64,000 nt of DNA, taken from assembly GCF_000154785.2 (NCBI RefSeq), contig NC_015730.1, positions 2,542,001-2,606,000 of the forward strand. Reading direction: 5' to 3'. The translations under genes and the position numbers were made by a program. The DNA is from Roseobacter litoralis Och 149. GTDB lineage: Bacteria > Pseudomonadota > Alphaproteobacteria > Rhodobacterales > Rhodobacteraceae. Of the stretch, positions 28,661-38,169 are shown piece after piece; position 1 is the first letter of the stretch, and each line of letters starts with the position of its first letter. Below the pieces are notes generated by a model that worked only from the letters and a program-made list of their open reading frames with translations, had not been told where the DNA came from and did not search any database.

Positions 28661-30594
28661 GCCTGCTCCTCCTCAAGTCGGATGAGGGCAGCACCCGCGC
28701 TGACCTGATCACCTTCCTGCGCCAGCACTTCGGCGATGATGCCGTCGCGCGCAGCCAGCAGCGCATGCTCCATCTTCATCGCTTCCAGCACGGCCAGCCG
28801 ATCCCCCCGTGCAACGGTCTGTCCCGGCACCGCCGCCAACATCTTTACCAGACCCGGCATTGGCGCTTCGATCAGATTGCCGCTGCCGCTTTCGGTCGCG
28901 CCCGCCAGCAACGGATCATGGATGTCAAAAACCAGACCGTAGTGATCAAAAACCGTGACCTGCCCTGCAGACATGTGACAGAGCGGCAGGGGTGCGCCAT
29001 CAATCGACCACTGGCCCGCATGTCGCGTCGCGGTGACGCTTTGGTCGCCGTGGGTCCAGCGCTGGCTGTGCTGATCCAGCACCTCAACGGACAGCAGATG
29101 TTCCTGATCCTGCCAGCCCAGCCGCACCTGATGCGCAAACTGCACCCAGAGGGCAAAGCCTGCCATCGCCGCCGGTTTGTCCAACCCCGCAACCTGCATC
29201 GCCGCCGCCACCATATGAACGATCTGTGGGTCGGCAGCAGGTGTGAGTGTCGCAAAATCACGCTCAATCAGGCCCGTGTCGAATGCCCCTGCGGCGAACC
29301 CCTCATGGGCCGCCAATGCGCCCAGAAATTCCAGATTGGTCACGCTGCCCGCCACCTGAGTGTCTTTTAATGCACGACGCAACAGCGCCAGCGCAATGGC
29401 GCGGGTGGGGCCAGCGACGATCAGCTTGGCAATCATCGGGTCGTAATAGGGGCTGATCGCATCGCCTGCGCGCACCCCGCTGTCTGCCCGCGCAATCGCC
29501 GGAAAAACCAGATGATGCAGCGTTCCGGTGGCAGGCAGGAACCCGGCGCGCACATCTTCGGCATAAAGACGCGCCTCGAAGGCATGTCCGGTGATTGCCA
29601 AATCATCCTGATCACAGGGCAAGGGTTCCCCCGCCGCCACGCGCAATTGCCATTCGACCAGATCCACGCCAGTGATGGCCTCGGTGACGGGGTGTTCGAC
29701 CTGCAGGCGGGTGTTCATCTCCATGAAATAAAACCCATCGGGGCGCAGATCACCCGTGCCATCAACGATGAACTCCACCGTTCCGGCCCCTTTGTAGCCG
29801 ATTGCTTTGGCAGCGCGCACGGCGGCGCGGCCCATGTCCTCTCTGACCTCCGGGGTCATACCGGGTGCGGGGGCTTCTTCGATCACTTTCTGATGGCGGC
29901 GCTGCAACGAACAGTCCCGTTCAAACAGGTGCACGACATCAGTGCCATCGCCGAAAACCTGCACCTCGATATGGCGCGGCTGCGGGATGAACTTTTCGAT
30001 CAGAACATCAGAATTGCCGAATGCAGCCTGCGCCTCGGAACGTGCCGCCGCCAGTGCCTCGGTAAATCCTGACGCGGCGCTGACCAGACGCATGCCTTTG
30101 CCACCGCCCCCTGCAACGGCTTTGATCAAGACCGGATAGCCGATCTTGTCAGCCTGCTGCTGCAACTGTGCGTCCGCCTGATCCGCACCGTGATACCCCG
30201 GCACCACGGGCACGCCTGCTTCAATCATCAGGGCCTTGGCCGCGCCCTTGAGGCCCATCGCCCGGATCGCCTGCGCCGAAGGGCCGATAAATACTAAGCC
30301 TGCCGCTTCGACCTGTTCGACAAACTCGGGGTTTTCGCTCAGAAACCCATAGCCGGGGTGGATCGCCTCTGCACCGGTGGCGCGGGCGGCTGCGATAATG
30401 GCATCGGCGCGCAGGTAACTGTCGGCAGGTGCGGGACCGCCGATCCGCACTGCAGCATCCGCCATTGCCACGTGTTTTGCGCCTGCATCCACGTCCGAAT
30501 AAACGGCGATGCAGCGCACCCCAAGGGCCTGCGCCGTCTCGATCACCCGGCAGGCAATTTCACCCCGATTGGCCACCAAAATGCAGTTAAACAC
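28657..30594 (-). CDS. liuD: Methylcrotonyl-CoA carboxylase, biotin-carboxylase/carrier subunit (alpha)
   Basis: A 645-residue biotin-dependent carboxylase subunit. The biotin carboxylase domain comes first (LVANRGEIACRVI at the start, ATP-grasp loop GGGGKGMRL near 165, EMNTRLQVEHPVTE near 280), then a linker domain, then the biotinyl domain with the acceptor Lys in EAMKMEH near residue 607. The start is taken as GTG at 30594 with AAAGGGA just upstream; an ATG eight codons earlier lacks this. The neighbouring beta subunit and leucine genes indicate methylcrotonyl-CoA rather than propionyl-CoA as substrate. BirA at 4846-5619 would biotinylate it. Confidence 0.92.
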   Translation of the reverse strand: MFNCILVANRGEIACRVIETAQALGVRCIAVYSDVDAGAKHVAMADAAVRIGGPAPADSYLRADAIIAAARATGAEAIHPGYGFLSENPEFVEQVEAAGLVFIGPSAQAIRAMGLKGAAKALMIEAGVPVVPGYHGADQADAQLQQQADKIGYPVLIKAVAGGGGKGMRLVSAASGFTEALAAARSEAQAAFGNSDVLIEKFIPQPRHIEVQVFGDGTDVVHLFERDCSLQRRHQKVIEEAPAPGMTPEVREDMGRAAVRAAKAIGYKGAGTVEFIVDGTGDLRPDGFYFMEMNTRLQVEHPVTEAITGVDLVEWQLRVAAGEPLPCDQDDLAITGHAFEARLYAEDVRAGFLPATGTLHHLVFPAIARADSGVRAGDAISPYYDPMIAKLIVAGPTRAIALALLRRALKDTQVAGSVTNLEFLGALAAHEGFAAGAFDTGLIERDFATLTPAADPQIVHMVAAAMQVAGLDKPAAMAGFALWVQFAHQVRLGWQDQEHLLSVEVLDQHSQRWTHGDQSVTATRHAGQWSIDGAPLPLCHMSAGQVTVFDHYGLVFDIHDPLLAGATESGSGNLIEAPMPGLVKMLAAVPGQTVARGDRLAVLEAMKMEHALLAARDGIIAEVLAQEGDQVSAGAALIRLEEEQA

Positions 30595-30671
30595 AACGTC
30601 CCTTTCTATCTGCCGCACCCGGACCGCGCACCACCGGGCTTGACGCCATTACCGCGCGCCGCCCCCTCCGG

Positions 30672-32276
30672 CTACATTCTGAAAACGCCAAAGCGTGTCT
30701 CCTCAATGGGGGCGTTGAGCGCGGCAGACAAAGACAGGCTCAGCACCTCACGGCTTTTGCGCGGATCAATGATCCCGTCATCCCAGAGCCGCGCTGAGGC
30801 ATACAGCGGATGGCTTTGTTCCTCAAACATATCAATGGTGGGCTGTTTGAAGGCGGCTTCCTCCTCGGGCGACCACGACCCGCCCGCCCGTTCAATGGCG
30901 TCGCGTTTGACGGTGGCAAGCACCCCGGCAGCCTGCGCCCCGCCCATGACCGAAATACGGCTGTTGGGCCAGGTCCACAGAAACCGCGGCGAATAGGCCC
31001 GCCCGGCCATGCCGTAGTTGCCCGCCCCGAACGAACCACCAACCAGCATGGTGATCTTTGGCACATTGGCACAGGCCACAGCCGCGACCATTTTCGCCCC
31101 GTGCCGCGCAATCCCTTCGTTTTCATACTGCCGCCCGACCATGAACCCGGTGATATTTTGCAAAAATACCAGAGGAATACCGCGCTGTGTGCACAGCTCA
31201 ATGAAGTGCGCGCCCTTTTGGGCCGATTCCGAAAACAGCACCCCGTTGTTGGCGATGATCCCGATCGGGCATCCGTCCAGATGCGCAAAGCCGGTCACAA
31301 GTGTTTCACCAAAGCGCGCCTTGAACTCGTCAAACCGTGAGCCATCCACCAGCCGCGCGATGACCTCGCGTATGTCATAGGGCGTGCGCAAATCGGCAGG
31401 CACAACGCCCAAGATGTCTTCGGGATCATAGGCGGGCGGCTCTGGCGTGGCCCAGTCGACGCTCGCCGGTCGGGTCCGGTTCAGCGCGCCCACGGCGCGG
31501 CGCGCCAACGCAAGCGCATGGGCGTCATCCTCCGCCAGATAATCGGCAACGCCCGACAACCGTGTGTGCACATCGCCGCCGCCAAGGTCTTCGGCGCTCA
31601 CCACTTCGCCTGTGGCGGCTTTTACGAGCGGTGGGCCGGCCAGAAAAATAGTCCCCTGATCCTTGACGATGATCGTGACATCCGACATCGCTGGCACATA
31701 GGCACCGCCTGCCGTGCAGGACCCCATGACCACGGCGATCTGTGCGATGCCTGCCGCAGACATCCGCGCCTGATTGAAAAAGATGCGGCCAAAGTGGTCC
31801 CGGTCCGGAAAGACCTCGTCCTGATTTGGCAGATTGGCCCCGCCGCTGTCGACAAGGTAGATGCAGGGCAAATGGTTCTCGGCGGCGATTTCCTGGGCGC
31901 GCAGGTGCTTTTTGACACTCAGGGGATAATAGGTGCCCCCTTTGACCGTCGCATCGTTGCACAGGATCATAACCTGCTGCCCGGATACCTGCCCGATGCC
32001 CGCGATCACCCCCGCCGCAGGCGCTGCACCATCATAAAGCCCATACGCCGCTGTTGCGCCGATCTCGAGAAAGGCACTGCCCGGATCAAGCAGACCCGCA
32101 ACCCGGTCACGCGGCAACATCTTTCCGCGCGAGACATGACGCGCACGCGCCGCGTCCGTGCCCCCGCGTGCCGCCGCCTGTGCAACAGCAGAAACCGCTT
32201 CCAACGCCTCAAGATGCGCGGCCCGGTTTGTCTTGAAAACGTCAGAGCCTGAAACAGCCTGCGACACCAATTTCAT
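30672..32276 (-). CDS. liuB: Methylcrotonyl-CoA carboxylase, carboxyltransferase subunit (beta)
   Basis: A 534-residue carboxyltransferase with the two crotonase-like halves expected of the acyl-CoA carboxylase beta family. Family segments include [56 protein letters not shown] (in part: [16 protein letters not shown], a strong MCC beta mark), [15 protein letters not shown] and [20 protein letters not shown]. With the alpha subunit it carboxylates 3-methylcrotonyl-CoA. It lies 77 bases ahead of liuD in the same direction. Confidence 0.95.
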   Translation of the reverse strand: MKLVSQAVSGSDVFKTNRAAHLEALEAVSAVAQAAARGGTDAARARHVSRGKMLPRDRVAGLLDPGSAFLEIGATAAYGLYDGAAPAAGVIAGIGQVSGQQVMILCNDATVKGGTYYPLSVKKHLRAQEIAAENHLPCIYLVDSGGANLPNQDEVFPDRDHFGRIFFNQARMSAAGIAQIAVVMGSCTAGGAYVPAMSDVTIIVKDQGTIFLAGPPLVKAATGEVVSAEDLGGGDVHTRLSGVADYLAEDDAHALALARRAVGALNRTRPASVDWATPEPPAYDPEDILGVVPADLRTPYDIREVIARLVDGSRFDEFKARFGETLVTGFAHLDGCPIGIIANNGVLFSESAQKGAHFIELCTQRGIPLVFLQNITGFMVGRQYENEGIARHGAKMVAAVACANVPKITMLVGGSFGAGNYGMAGRAYSPRFLWTWPNSRISVMGGAQAAGVLATVKRDAIERAGGSWSPEEEAAFKQPTIDMFEEQSHPLYASARLWDDGIIDPRKSREVLSLSLSAALNAPIEETRFGVFRM

Positions 32277-32322
32277 CTCAAGTCCTTTGCTTTCGCATGT
32301 TTCGATCCCCGACTTCGGTCTT

Positions 32323-32643
32323 TCATGTCTCCGGCGCTTCCAGCCGTTGAGGATCAGGCGCCAGTTTCAACAAACGCCCCATCCGATCAACGGGAAAGTC
32401 AAAACGCACCCTATCCGGCCCCGTGCAGCTGACGACGATCCAAACCGGGGCAACCCGGCCCGGCTGCGCCGAACAATCCGTGATCCGCGCCCCCTCCCCG
32501 CCCATTTCGAGATAGCGCGCCGCATAGGTTTCGATAACATGCGTCTCCGTGAGTGTGGCGCGTATCCAGCCAAGACGAAACCCCCAAACAGCCAGCGCCA
32601 GCACCAAAGCCCCGAAAGGCACAAACCACACCCAGCGCGGCAT
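32323..32643 (-). CDS. Small membrane-anchored hypothetical protein upstream of liuB
   Basis: A 106-residue protein with one N-terminal transmembrane helix ([19 protein letters not shown], about 4-22) and a soluble domain containing two Cys (ITDCSAQPG and VVSCTGPDR) and the ending [17 protein letters not shown]. It is probably anchored with the domain outside the cytoplasm, where the Cys pair could form a disulfide. No family is recognised. It lies 46 bases before liuB and may share its transcript. Its start is divergent to ompW. Confidence 0.72.
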   Translation of the reverse strand: MPRWVWFVPFGALVLALAVWGFRLGWIRATLTETHVIETYAARYLEMGGEGARITDCSAQPGRVAPVWIVVSCTGPDRVRFDFPVDRMGRLLKLAPDPQRLEAPET

Positions 32644-32690
32644 TATACCGCGCCCGTCTCAACGCTAAAATCCACAGGCGGCACATTGGT

Positions 32691-32704
32691 TTGACCCATG
32701 TCAA
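32691..32704. promoter_or_regulatory. FNR/Crp-family box upstream of ompW
   Basis: TTGAC-CCAT-GTCAA is a perfect 5-4-5 palindrome close to the FNR/FnrL/Dnr consensus TTGAT-N4-ATCAA. It is centred 68 bases before the ompW ATG and 54 bases before the divergent small membrane protein, so it could serve either. Whether an activator binds at a -41.5 position depends on an unmapped start site. Confidence 0.55.
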
Positions 32705-32765
32705 TGAAGGTGCTGTTCGCTGATGCCATAGGGGCCACGCTAAACTCTGAAAGGCACGCAAAACC

Positions 32766-33371
32766 ATGACACACACTCTCAAAGCCATCCTTCTCTCCAG
32801 CGCGCTCGCCATTGTGGCGGGACCGGTCGTTGCGCAATCGCAAGGGGATTGGACCGTTGCGTTCGGCTTTGGCAACGTCAACCCGAAATCCGGCAACGGC
32901 ACCCTCGCCGGGGGAGAGGCCGACATAGGTGATGACACCCGTCCCATCTTTACCGTCGAATATTTCATCGCAAACAACATCGGGCTTGAATTGCTTGTCG
33001 CAACGCCGTTCGAACACGACATCTCCATTGACGGTATCGGTGACGCGGGCAGCACCAAACACCTGCCGCCCACCCTGTCGCTGAACTACCACTTCCCCAC
33101 CAACAGCGCATGGAAACCCTATGTGGGTGCGGGTCTGAACTACACGGTCTTTTTCGAAGAGGACTCCGGACTGGGCGACCTTGAGCTTGATAACTCCTTT
33201 GGCTTTTCCCTGCAGGCCGGTCTCGACTACATGATCAGCGACGCCGGTGCGATCCGGCTGAACGTACGCTGGTTTGACATCGACGCCGACGCAGAGCTCA
33301 ACGGCAGCAAAATAGGCACCGCCGAGATTGACCCCGTGCTGGTCGGTGTCTCCTACGTGCACAGGTTCTGA
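32766..33371 (+). CDS. ompW: OmpW-family outer membrane protein
   Basis: A 201-residue protein with a signal peptide (MTHTLKAILLSSALAIVAGPVVAQ, cut after A-Q-S or V-V-A) and an eight-stranded beta-barrel pattern that ends in Phe (VGVSYVHRF), as outer membrane proteins do. Family features: GDWTVAFGFGNVNPKSGNG, FTVEYFIANNIGLELLVATPFEHDI (in part: IGLELLVATPF), PPTLSLNYHF and YVGAGLNYTVFF. OmpW forms a narrow hydrophobic channel and in E. coli responds to FNR and to stress. It is inserted on the opposite strand between the liu genes. A hairpin with one mismatch (33394-33422) follows and overlaps the ivd stop. Confidence 0.92.
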   Translation: MTHTLKAILLSSALAIVAGPVVAQSQGDWTVAFGFGNVNPKSGNGTLAGGEADIGDDTRPIFTVEYFIANNIGLELLVATPFEHDISIDGIGDAGSTKHLPPTLSLNYHFPTNSAWKPYVGAGLNYTVFFEEDSGLGDLELDNSFGFSLQAGLDYMISDAGAIRLNVRWFDIDADAELNGSKIGTAEIDPVLVGVSYVHRF

Positions 33372-33417
33372 AAACTGCTGCGCGACAGTACTGCCTGACC
33401 CGGTCGTTACCACCGGA

Positions 33418-34581
33418 TCAGGCCATCGCCGCCATCAGTTCGCGCCCCACCAGCATACGGCGGATTTCAGAGGTTCCTGCGCCAATTTCCATCAGCTTGG
33501 CATCGCGGAACAACCGTGCCGCCGGACTGTCGGCCAGAAACCCCGCCCCGCCCATGGCCTGCACCGCCTGATGGGCCTGTTTCATCGCCTCTTCGGAGGC
33601 ATAAAGGCAGCAAGCAGCCGCATCCTGCCGCGTCACATCCCCCCGATCGCAGGCTTTTGCGACCTCGTAGACGTAGGCGCGCGCGGAGTTCATCGCTGTA
33701 TACATATCCGCAATCTTGCCCTGCATCAGCTGAAAGCTCCCGACCGGCTTGCCGAACTGTTTGCGCTCGGCCAGATAGGGCATTACGACATCCATGCACG
33801 CCGCCATGATGCCCGTCCCGATCCCTGCCAGAACCACGCGCTCGTAATCCAGCCCCGACATGAGAACCGCGACCCCGCGCCCCTCTTCGCCCAGCACGTT
33901 CTCAAACGGAACTTCCACATCGTCAAAGATCAACTCGGCCGTGTTTGATCCCCGCATGCCCAGCTTGTCAAAATGCGGGGATGTGGAGAAACCGGCCATC
34001 TCCTTTTCAACGATGAAGGCCGTGATGCCATGCGCCCCAGCGTCAGGATCGGTCTTGGCATAGACCACAAGGGTGGAGGCCTCGGGACCATTGGTGATCC
34101 AGTATTTGTTCCCGTTCAGGCGATAATGATCGTTGCGTTTTTCTGCACGCAACTTCATCGATACGACATCAGACCCCGCCCCGGCCTCTGACATGGCCAA
34201 AGCGCCCACATGCGCGCCGGAAATCAGCTTGGGCAGGTATTTCTCTTTTTGCGCAGCGGTCCCGTTCAGGTTGATCTGATTGACGCACAGGTTTGAATGC
34301 GCCCCATAAGAGAGCGACACCGACGCACTGGCCCGCGCGATTTCCTCAATGGCAATCGTATGCGCCAGATAGGTCATTCCCGCGCCACCGAACTGCTCAT
34401 CTACCGTGATCCCTAAAAGGCCCAGATCACCCATCTCGCGCCACAAATCAGCGGGAAAATCGTTCTTTTCATCAATCTCAGCAGCCAGAGGGGCCACGCG
34501 CTCCTGCGCCCAGCGGTGCACCATGTCGCGCAACGCATTTGCATCCTCGCCCAGATCAAACTGCATCGCTGCATTAAACAT
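33418..34581 (-). CDS. ivd: Isovaleryl-CoA dehydrogenase
   Basis: A 387-residue acyl-CoA dehydrogenase for the leucine pathway. The catalytic Glu typical of isovaleryl-CoA dehydrogenases appears in [20 protein letters not shown], while the position that holds the catalytic Glu in medium- and short-chain enzymes reads [12 protein letters not shown]-binding segments are [15 protein letters not shown] and [18 protein letters not shown]. The start at 34581 has GGAAGG eight bases upstream; an in-frame ATG five codons later and a longer frame to 34629 are less likely. It feeds 3-methylcrotonyl-CoA to the carboxylase. Confidence 0.95.
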   Translation of the reverse strand: MFNAAMQFDLGEDANALRDMVHRWAQERVAPLAAEIDEKNDFPADLWREMGDLGLLGITVDEQFGGAGMTYLAHTIAIEEIARASASVSLSYGAHSNLCVNQINLNGTAAQKEKYLPKLISGAHVGALAMSEAGAGSDVVSMKLRAEKRNDHYRLNGNKYWITNGPEASTLVVYAKTDPDAGAHGITAFIVEKEMAGFSTSPHFDKLGMRGSNTAELIFDDVEVPFENVLGEEGRGVAVLMSGLDYERVVLAGIGTGIMAACMDVVMPYLAERKQFGKPVGSFQLMQGKIADMYTAMNSARAYVYEVAKACDRGDVTRQDAAACCLYASEEAMKQAHQAVQAMGGAGFLADSPAARLFRDAKLMEIGAGTSEIRRMLVGRELMAAMA

Positions 34582-34702
34582 CACATAAGCCTTCCGAAAA
34601 ACCGACTGCTCGGCATTTTTAAGTGTCACGCCGCACCGTAGTCTTGGCCTGTTTTTCGGTCAAGCGACACACCTCTTTAGACCGCAGCCCTCGCGACTGG
34701 CC

Positions 34703-34760
34703 GTTTTGGGCCCACGCCCAAAACCAAATAGAAAAGAATGCAGGCGGCGCAGCCGCCTGC
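34703..34760 (-). terminator. Two hairpins after the DegT-family gene, probable terminator
   Basis: Reading on the minus strand, a 9-bp GC-rich stem (34740-34748 with 34752-34760, 3-base loop) is followed by the T-rich ATTCTTTTCTATTT. A second 9-bp stem follows (34703-34711 with 34716-34724). The first has the shape of an intrinsic terminator for the aminotransferase gene ending at 34770. Confidence 0.6.
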
Positions 34761-34769
34761 GCCGCTGGA

Positions 34770-35966
34770 TCACGCAGCCTTTTGATAGACCAACCCGACT
34801 TCAGCGCGAATAATCTCAGCAATAAGCGCACAGTCCTCCAGCGAGAACGTGAGCGGCACCCGCATGTCGACAACACCCGCCAATATCAGGTCCGTCGCAG
34901 GCATTGCCGCAGGTTTCGCATAGCGCCAACTGTCATAGCGGCTGGTGAAGGCGACAGGTTCGGGTGCGCCGAACCACTTCAACTCAACCCCGCGCGCCGC
35001 GCAGCGCGCCACGACATCGCGCACCGCATCCGCAGGCCAATTGCGCAACAGGAACTGGATGGAAGATCCGACAATCTTCTCCTGCGCAGGGCGTTCGATC
35101 ACCTGCAGACCCGGCGTGTCGCGCAAACCCTTATCCAGCGTGTAATACCGTTCGTTCCAGCGCCGGCACTGGGACTCAAGATCAGCAATCTGCGGACGCA
35201 GGATCGCGGCACGCAGGTTGTCCATGCGCCCCGAGATATTTGGCGTCTCATAGCGGATCGTTTCAAAGGCTTCCTTGGGTGGGGCCGCCAGATGGCGTTC
35301 ATAGAGCATATAGCTGCCCGACATCATCACCGCCCGCGCCGCGATCTCTGGATCATCCGTGACCAGAAACCCACCCTCACCGGAGTTCACATGTTTATAC
35401 GTCTGACAGGAATAGCACCCCACGGCCCCAAACCGGCCCGATGGCACCTCTTTCCACGCCGCGCCCATCGTGTGGGCGCAATCCTCGATCACTTTTACGC
35501 CTGCCCCGTCACAAATCGTCATTAACCGATCCATGTCACAGATATGCCCGCGCATGTGGCTGAGCAGCAGAACATCCGCCTGCCCGATTTTGGTCTGCAA
35601 ATCCTCAAGGTCGATGGTCAGGCTCTCGGTCACACCGACAAATACCGGCTCTGCGCCAACCGAGGCAATCGCACCGGGCACGGGCGCCAGCGTAAAAGCA
35701 TTGGACAGCACCTTGTCTCCCGGCTTGACCCCAAGCGCGCGCAGGGCAGTGCCCATGGCGTACCCACCTGATGCCACGGCCAAACAGTATTTCGCCCCGA
35801 CATATGCCGCAAATTCCTGCTCCAGCAGCGCCGTTTCGCTTATTTCGCCCTCGGCTGTGTTATAGCGGTGCAATCGACCATGCCGCAGCACCGCCAGGGC
35901 GGCCTCGATACCTGCTTCGGGAATGGGGTCTTGCTGGGTGAAGCTGCCGGTGAATTTTTCGCTCAT
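34770..35966 (-). CDS. DegT/DnrJ/EryC1/StrS-family aminotransferase
   Basis: A 398-residue PLP enzyme of the sugar-aminotransferase family (fold type I). The substrate-entry part is SGGYAMGTALRALGVKPGDKVLS, the PLP Asp is in VIEDCAHTMGAAW, and the Schiff-base Lys lies in SCQTYKHVNSGEGGF. Such enzymes make amino sugars for lipopolysaccharide or antibiotics, or act in cofactor pathways. Here there is no sugar-nucleotide dehydratase or epimerase beside it, so the substrate is unclear. The start at 35966 has GGAGACCAAGGCA upstream; the longer frame to 36017 overlaps the phosphatase gene. It lies 47 bases downstream of that gene. Confidence 0.88.
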   Translation of the reverse strand: MSEKFTGSFTQQDPIPEAGIEAALAVLRHGRLHRYNTAEGEISETALLEQEFAAYVGAKYCLAVASGGYAMGTALRALGVKPGDKVLSNAFTLAPVPGAIASVGAEPVFVGVTESLTIDLEDLQTKIGQADVLLLSHMRGHICDMDRLMTICDGAGVKVIEDCAHTMGAAWKEVPSGRFGAVGCYSCQTYKHVNSGEGGFLVTDDPEIAARAVMMSGSYMLYERHLAAPPKEAFETIRYETPNISGRMDNLRAAILRPQIADLESQCRRWNERYYTLDKGLRDTPGLQVIERPAQEKIVGSSIQFLLRNWPADAVRDVVARCAARGVELKWFGAPEPVAFTSRYDSWRYAKPAAMPATDLILAGVVDMRVPLTFSLEDCALIAEIIRAEVGLVYQKAA

Positions 35967-36013
35967 TGCCTTGGTCTCCCTTGCAAAAACAGTGGCCTCT
36001 GCGCCCCCGCGCG

Positions 36014-36679
36014 TCAAGACAGAAGCCTGTCCACCGTATCGGGCAACGCATCATAATGTTCCAGCAGCGCCTCAGGCTCAAGCGCGGCCATATCCCCCCC
36101 CGCAGGGCCGAAAGTGACCAACACACTTGGCACCCCCGCCGCGCGCGCTGTATTTCGGTCAGTATCGGAATCGCCAATCAGAACACAGTGGCGCGGATCG
36201 CCCCCCGCGCGCCGTGCCGCCTCAAACAGCGGTTCGGGATCGGGCTTGCGCACAGGCAGCGTATCCGCCCCTACAAGCGAGGCAAAGCTGTCCCGAATAC
36301 CGAGGTTCTGCAGCAATATCTGCGCCAGCCCTTCCGGCTTGTTGGTACAGATGCCAACACCATACCCACGCAGCTTTAGCACTTCGATTGCGTCCATCGC
36401 CCCGGGATAGACCGTCGTGAACCGGTCAATCTGCGCGCCATATGCCTCAAGCAATACTGGGTAATAACGGTCAATCGTTGCCTCATCCTCGGGCCGACCC
36501 AAACGCGCCATGCCAAGGCGCAGCATTGCCCGGCCACCGCGCAGAGCCGTTCCCTGATCAACGTCCGGTTTCAGCAGATCACCCGCGCCCATGTCGCGAA
36601 AACAGGTATTGGCCGCTGCGATCAGATCACCACTGGTGTCAGCAAGCGTGCCATCCAGGTCGAAAATGACGGTCTTCAT
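36014..36679 (-). CDS. gph: HAD-family phosphatase, phosphoglycolate phosphatase-like
   Basis: A 221-residue haloacid-dehalogenase hydrolase. Motif I is FDLDGTLADTS (residues 6-16) with both Asp; motif II is GICTNKPEG; the Lys of motif III lies in PVRKPDPEPLF; motif IV is VLIGDSDTDRNTA. The cap domain is the helical type of Gph. Phosphoglycolate from DNA repair or oxygenase side reactions is the usual substrate, but HAD specificity is hard to assign by sequence. It is divergent from glmU, with 135 bases between. Confidence 0.85.
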   Translation of the reverse strand: MKTVIFDLDGTLADTSGDLIAAANTCFRDMGAGDLLKPDVDQGTALRGGRAMLRLGMARLGRPEDEATIDRYYPVLLEAYGAQIDRFTTVYPGAMDAIEVLKLRGYGVGICTNKPEGLAQILLQNLGIRDSFASLVGADTLPVRKPDPEPLFEAARRAGGDPRHCVLIGDSDTDRNTARAAGVPSVLVTFGPAGGDMAALEPEALLEHYDALPDTVDRLLS

Positions 36680-36814
36680 TTGTTAACTTACCTCTATTAT
36701 CGCAAGAAAGCGCGCAGCTTTATTGCAAGCCGCAATCTTCTTTGATCCCCCGTGGCTTGCGCCGCGCGATTTAGCGGATAAACAGACCAGCAACAGAACA
36801 CAAAGAGAATTCGC

Positions 36815-38167
36815 ATGAAAACAGCTCTGGTCATCCTTGCAGCGGGCAAAGGCACGCGCATGAATTCGGACCTGCCCAAGGTCCTGCACCCGCTTGCGGG
36901 CGCGCCGCTGCTTGTTCACGCCATGCAATCAGGGGCCAGTCTAGGGCCAAGTCATACGGTGATTGTCGCCGGTCACGGCGCGGAACTTGTCCGGAAAGCG
37001 GCGCGGTCGCATGACGCCTCCGCCATTATTGTCGAGCAAAACGAACAGCTCGGAACCGGGCACGCCGCGAAACAGGCACAGGAAGTGCTCAAAGGATTTG
37101 ACGGCACGGTGATCGTTCTCTTCGGGGACACGCCCTTCGTCAGCCCCGAGACCCTATCGGCCATTTGTGACGCACAACGCTCCTCAGACGTGGTCGTTCT
37201 GGGGTTCGAGGCAGAAGATCCTGCACGCTATGGGCGGCTTGTCATGGATGGCACGCAGCTGGATCGCATTGTGGAGTTCAAGGATGCCAGTGAGGCAGAG
37301 CGGACCATCACCCTGTGCAACAGCGGCGTTGTGGCCTGCAATGGAACGCTCTTGTTTGATTTGCTGCAAGCGGTGGACAATGACAATGCTGCCGGCGAAT
37401 TCTATTTGCCCGATATCGTTGGCATCGCCCGGGCGCGCGGGCTGAAAGCAGCCGTTGTCACATGCGACGAAAGCGAGACGCTGGGCATAAATTCGCGCGC
37501 GGAACTATCGGCGGCAGAGGCTGCATTTCAAAACCGCGCCCGCGCGGACGCCTTTGAAAATGGCGTGACCCTGCCCGCCCCCGAAACCGTTCATTTCGCC
37601 TTCGACACGGTGGTGGGACGCGACACGATTATTGAGCCGAATGTCGTCTTTGGCGTTGGCGTGACCGTCGAGTCTGGCGCAACCATCCGCGCTTTTTCGC
37701 ACCTCGAAGGCTGCCATGTGGCGCGGGGCAGCATCGTCGGCCCTTACGCGCGCCTGCGCCCCGGCACAGAACTGAGCGAGAACGTGCGCGTCGGCAACTT
37801 TGTTGAGGTCAAGAACGCCCGAATCGGAACCGGCACGAAAATAAATCACCTAAGTTACATCGGCGATGCGACTTTGGGCGAACACACAAACGTGGGCGCC
37901 GGCACGATCACCTGTAACTACGACGGTGTGTTGAAACACCACACAGAGATCGGCAACCACGTCTTTATCGGCTCGAACACAATGCTGGTTGCCCCTGTGC
38001 AGATCGGCGATCACGCCATGACGGGCAGCGGGTCGGTAATCACGTCCGATGTGGAGCCAGAAGCGCTGGCTCTTTCGCGCGCCCCGCAAATCGAAAAACC
38101 CGGTATGGCTACAAAACTGATTAACTTGTTGAAGGCTAAAAAGGCCAAACAACAGAGAGGCAGCTGA
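36815..38167 (+). CDS. glmU: Bifunctional GlcNAc-1-P uridyltransferase / glucosamine-1-P acetyltransferase
   Basis: A 450-residue two-domain enzyme making UDP-GlcNAc for peptidoglycan and lipid A. The N-terminal Rossmann domain has the nucleotide loop LAAGKGTRMNSDLPKVLHPL (residues 6-25) and VLFGDTPFV. The C-terminal left-handed beta-helix begins near residue 250 and contains hexapeptide repeats, with the acetyltransferase region GNFVEVKNARIGTGTKINHLSYIGD (in part: EVKNARIGTGTK, NHLSYIGD) and the catalytic His. glmS follows two bases downstream. Length is normal for alphaproteobacteria. Confidence 0.97.
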   Translation: MKTALVILAAGKGTRMNSDLPKVLHPLAGAPLLVHAMQSGASLGPSHTVIVAGHGAELVRKAARSHDASAIIVEQNEQLGTGHAAKQAQEVLKGFDGTVIVLFGDTPFVSPETLSAICDAQRSSDVVVLGFEAEDPARYGRLVMDGTQLDRIVEFKDASEAERTITLCNSGVVACNGTLLFDLLQAVDNDNAAGEFYLPDIVGIARARGLKAAVVTCDESETLGINSRAELSAAEAAFQNRARADAFENGVTLPAPETVHFAFDTVVGRDTIIEPNVVFGVGVTVESGATIRAFSHLEGCHVARGSIVGPYARLRPGTELSENVRVGNFVEVKNARIGTGTKINHLSYIGDATLGEHTNVGAGTITCNYDGVLKHHTEIGNHVFIGSNTMLVAPVQIGDHAMTGSGSVITSDVEPEALALSRAPQIEKPGMATKLINLLKAKKAKQQRGS

Positions 38168-38169
38168 CT

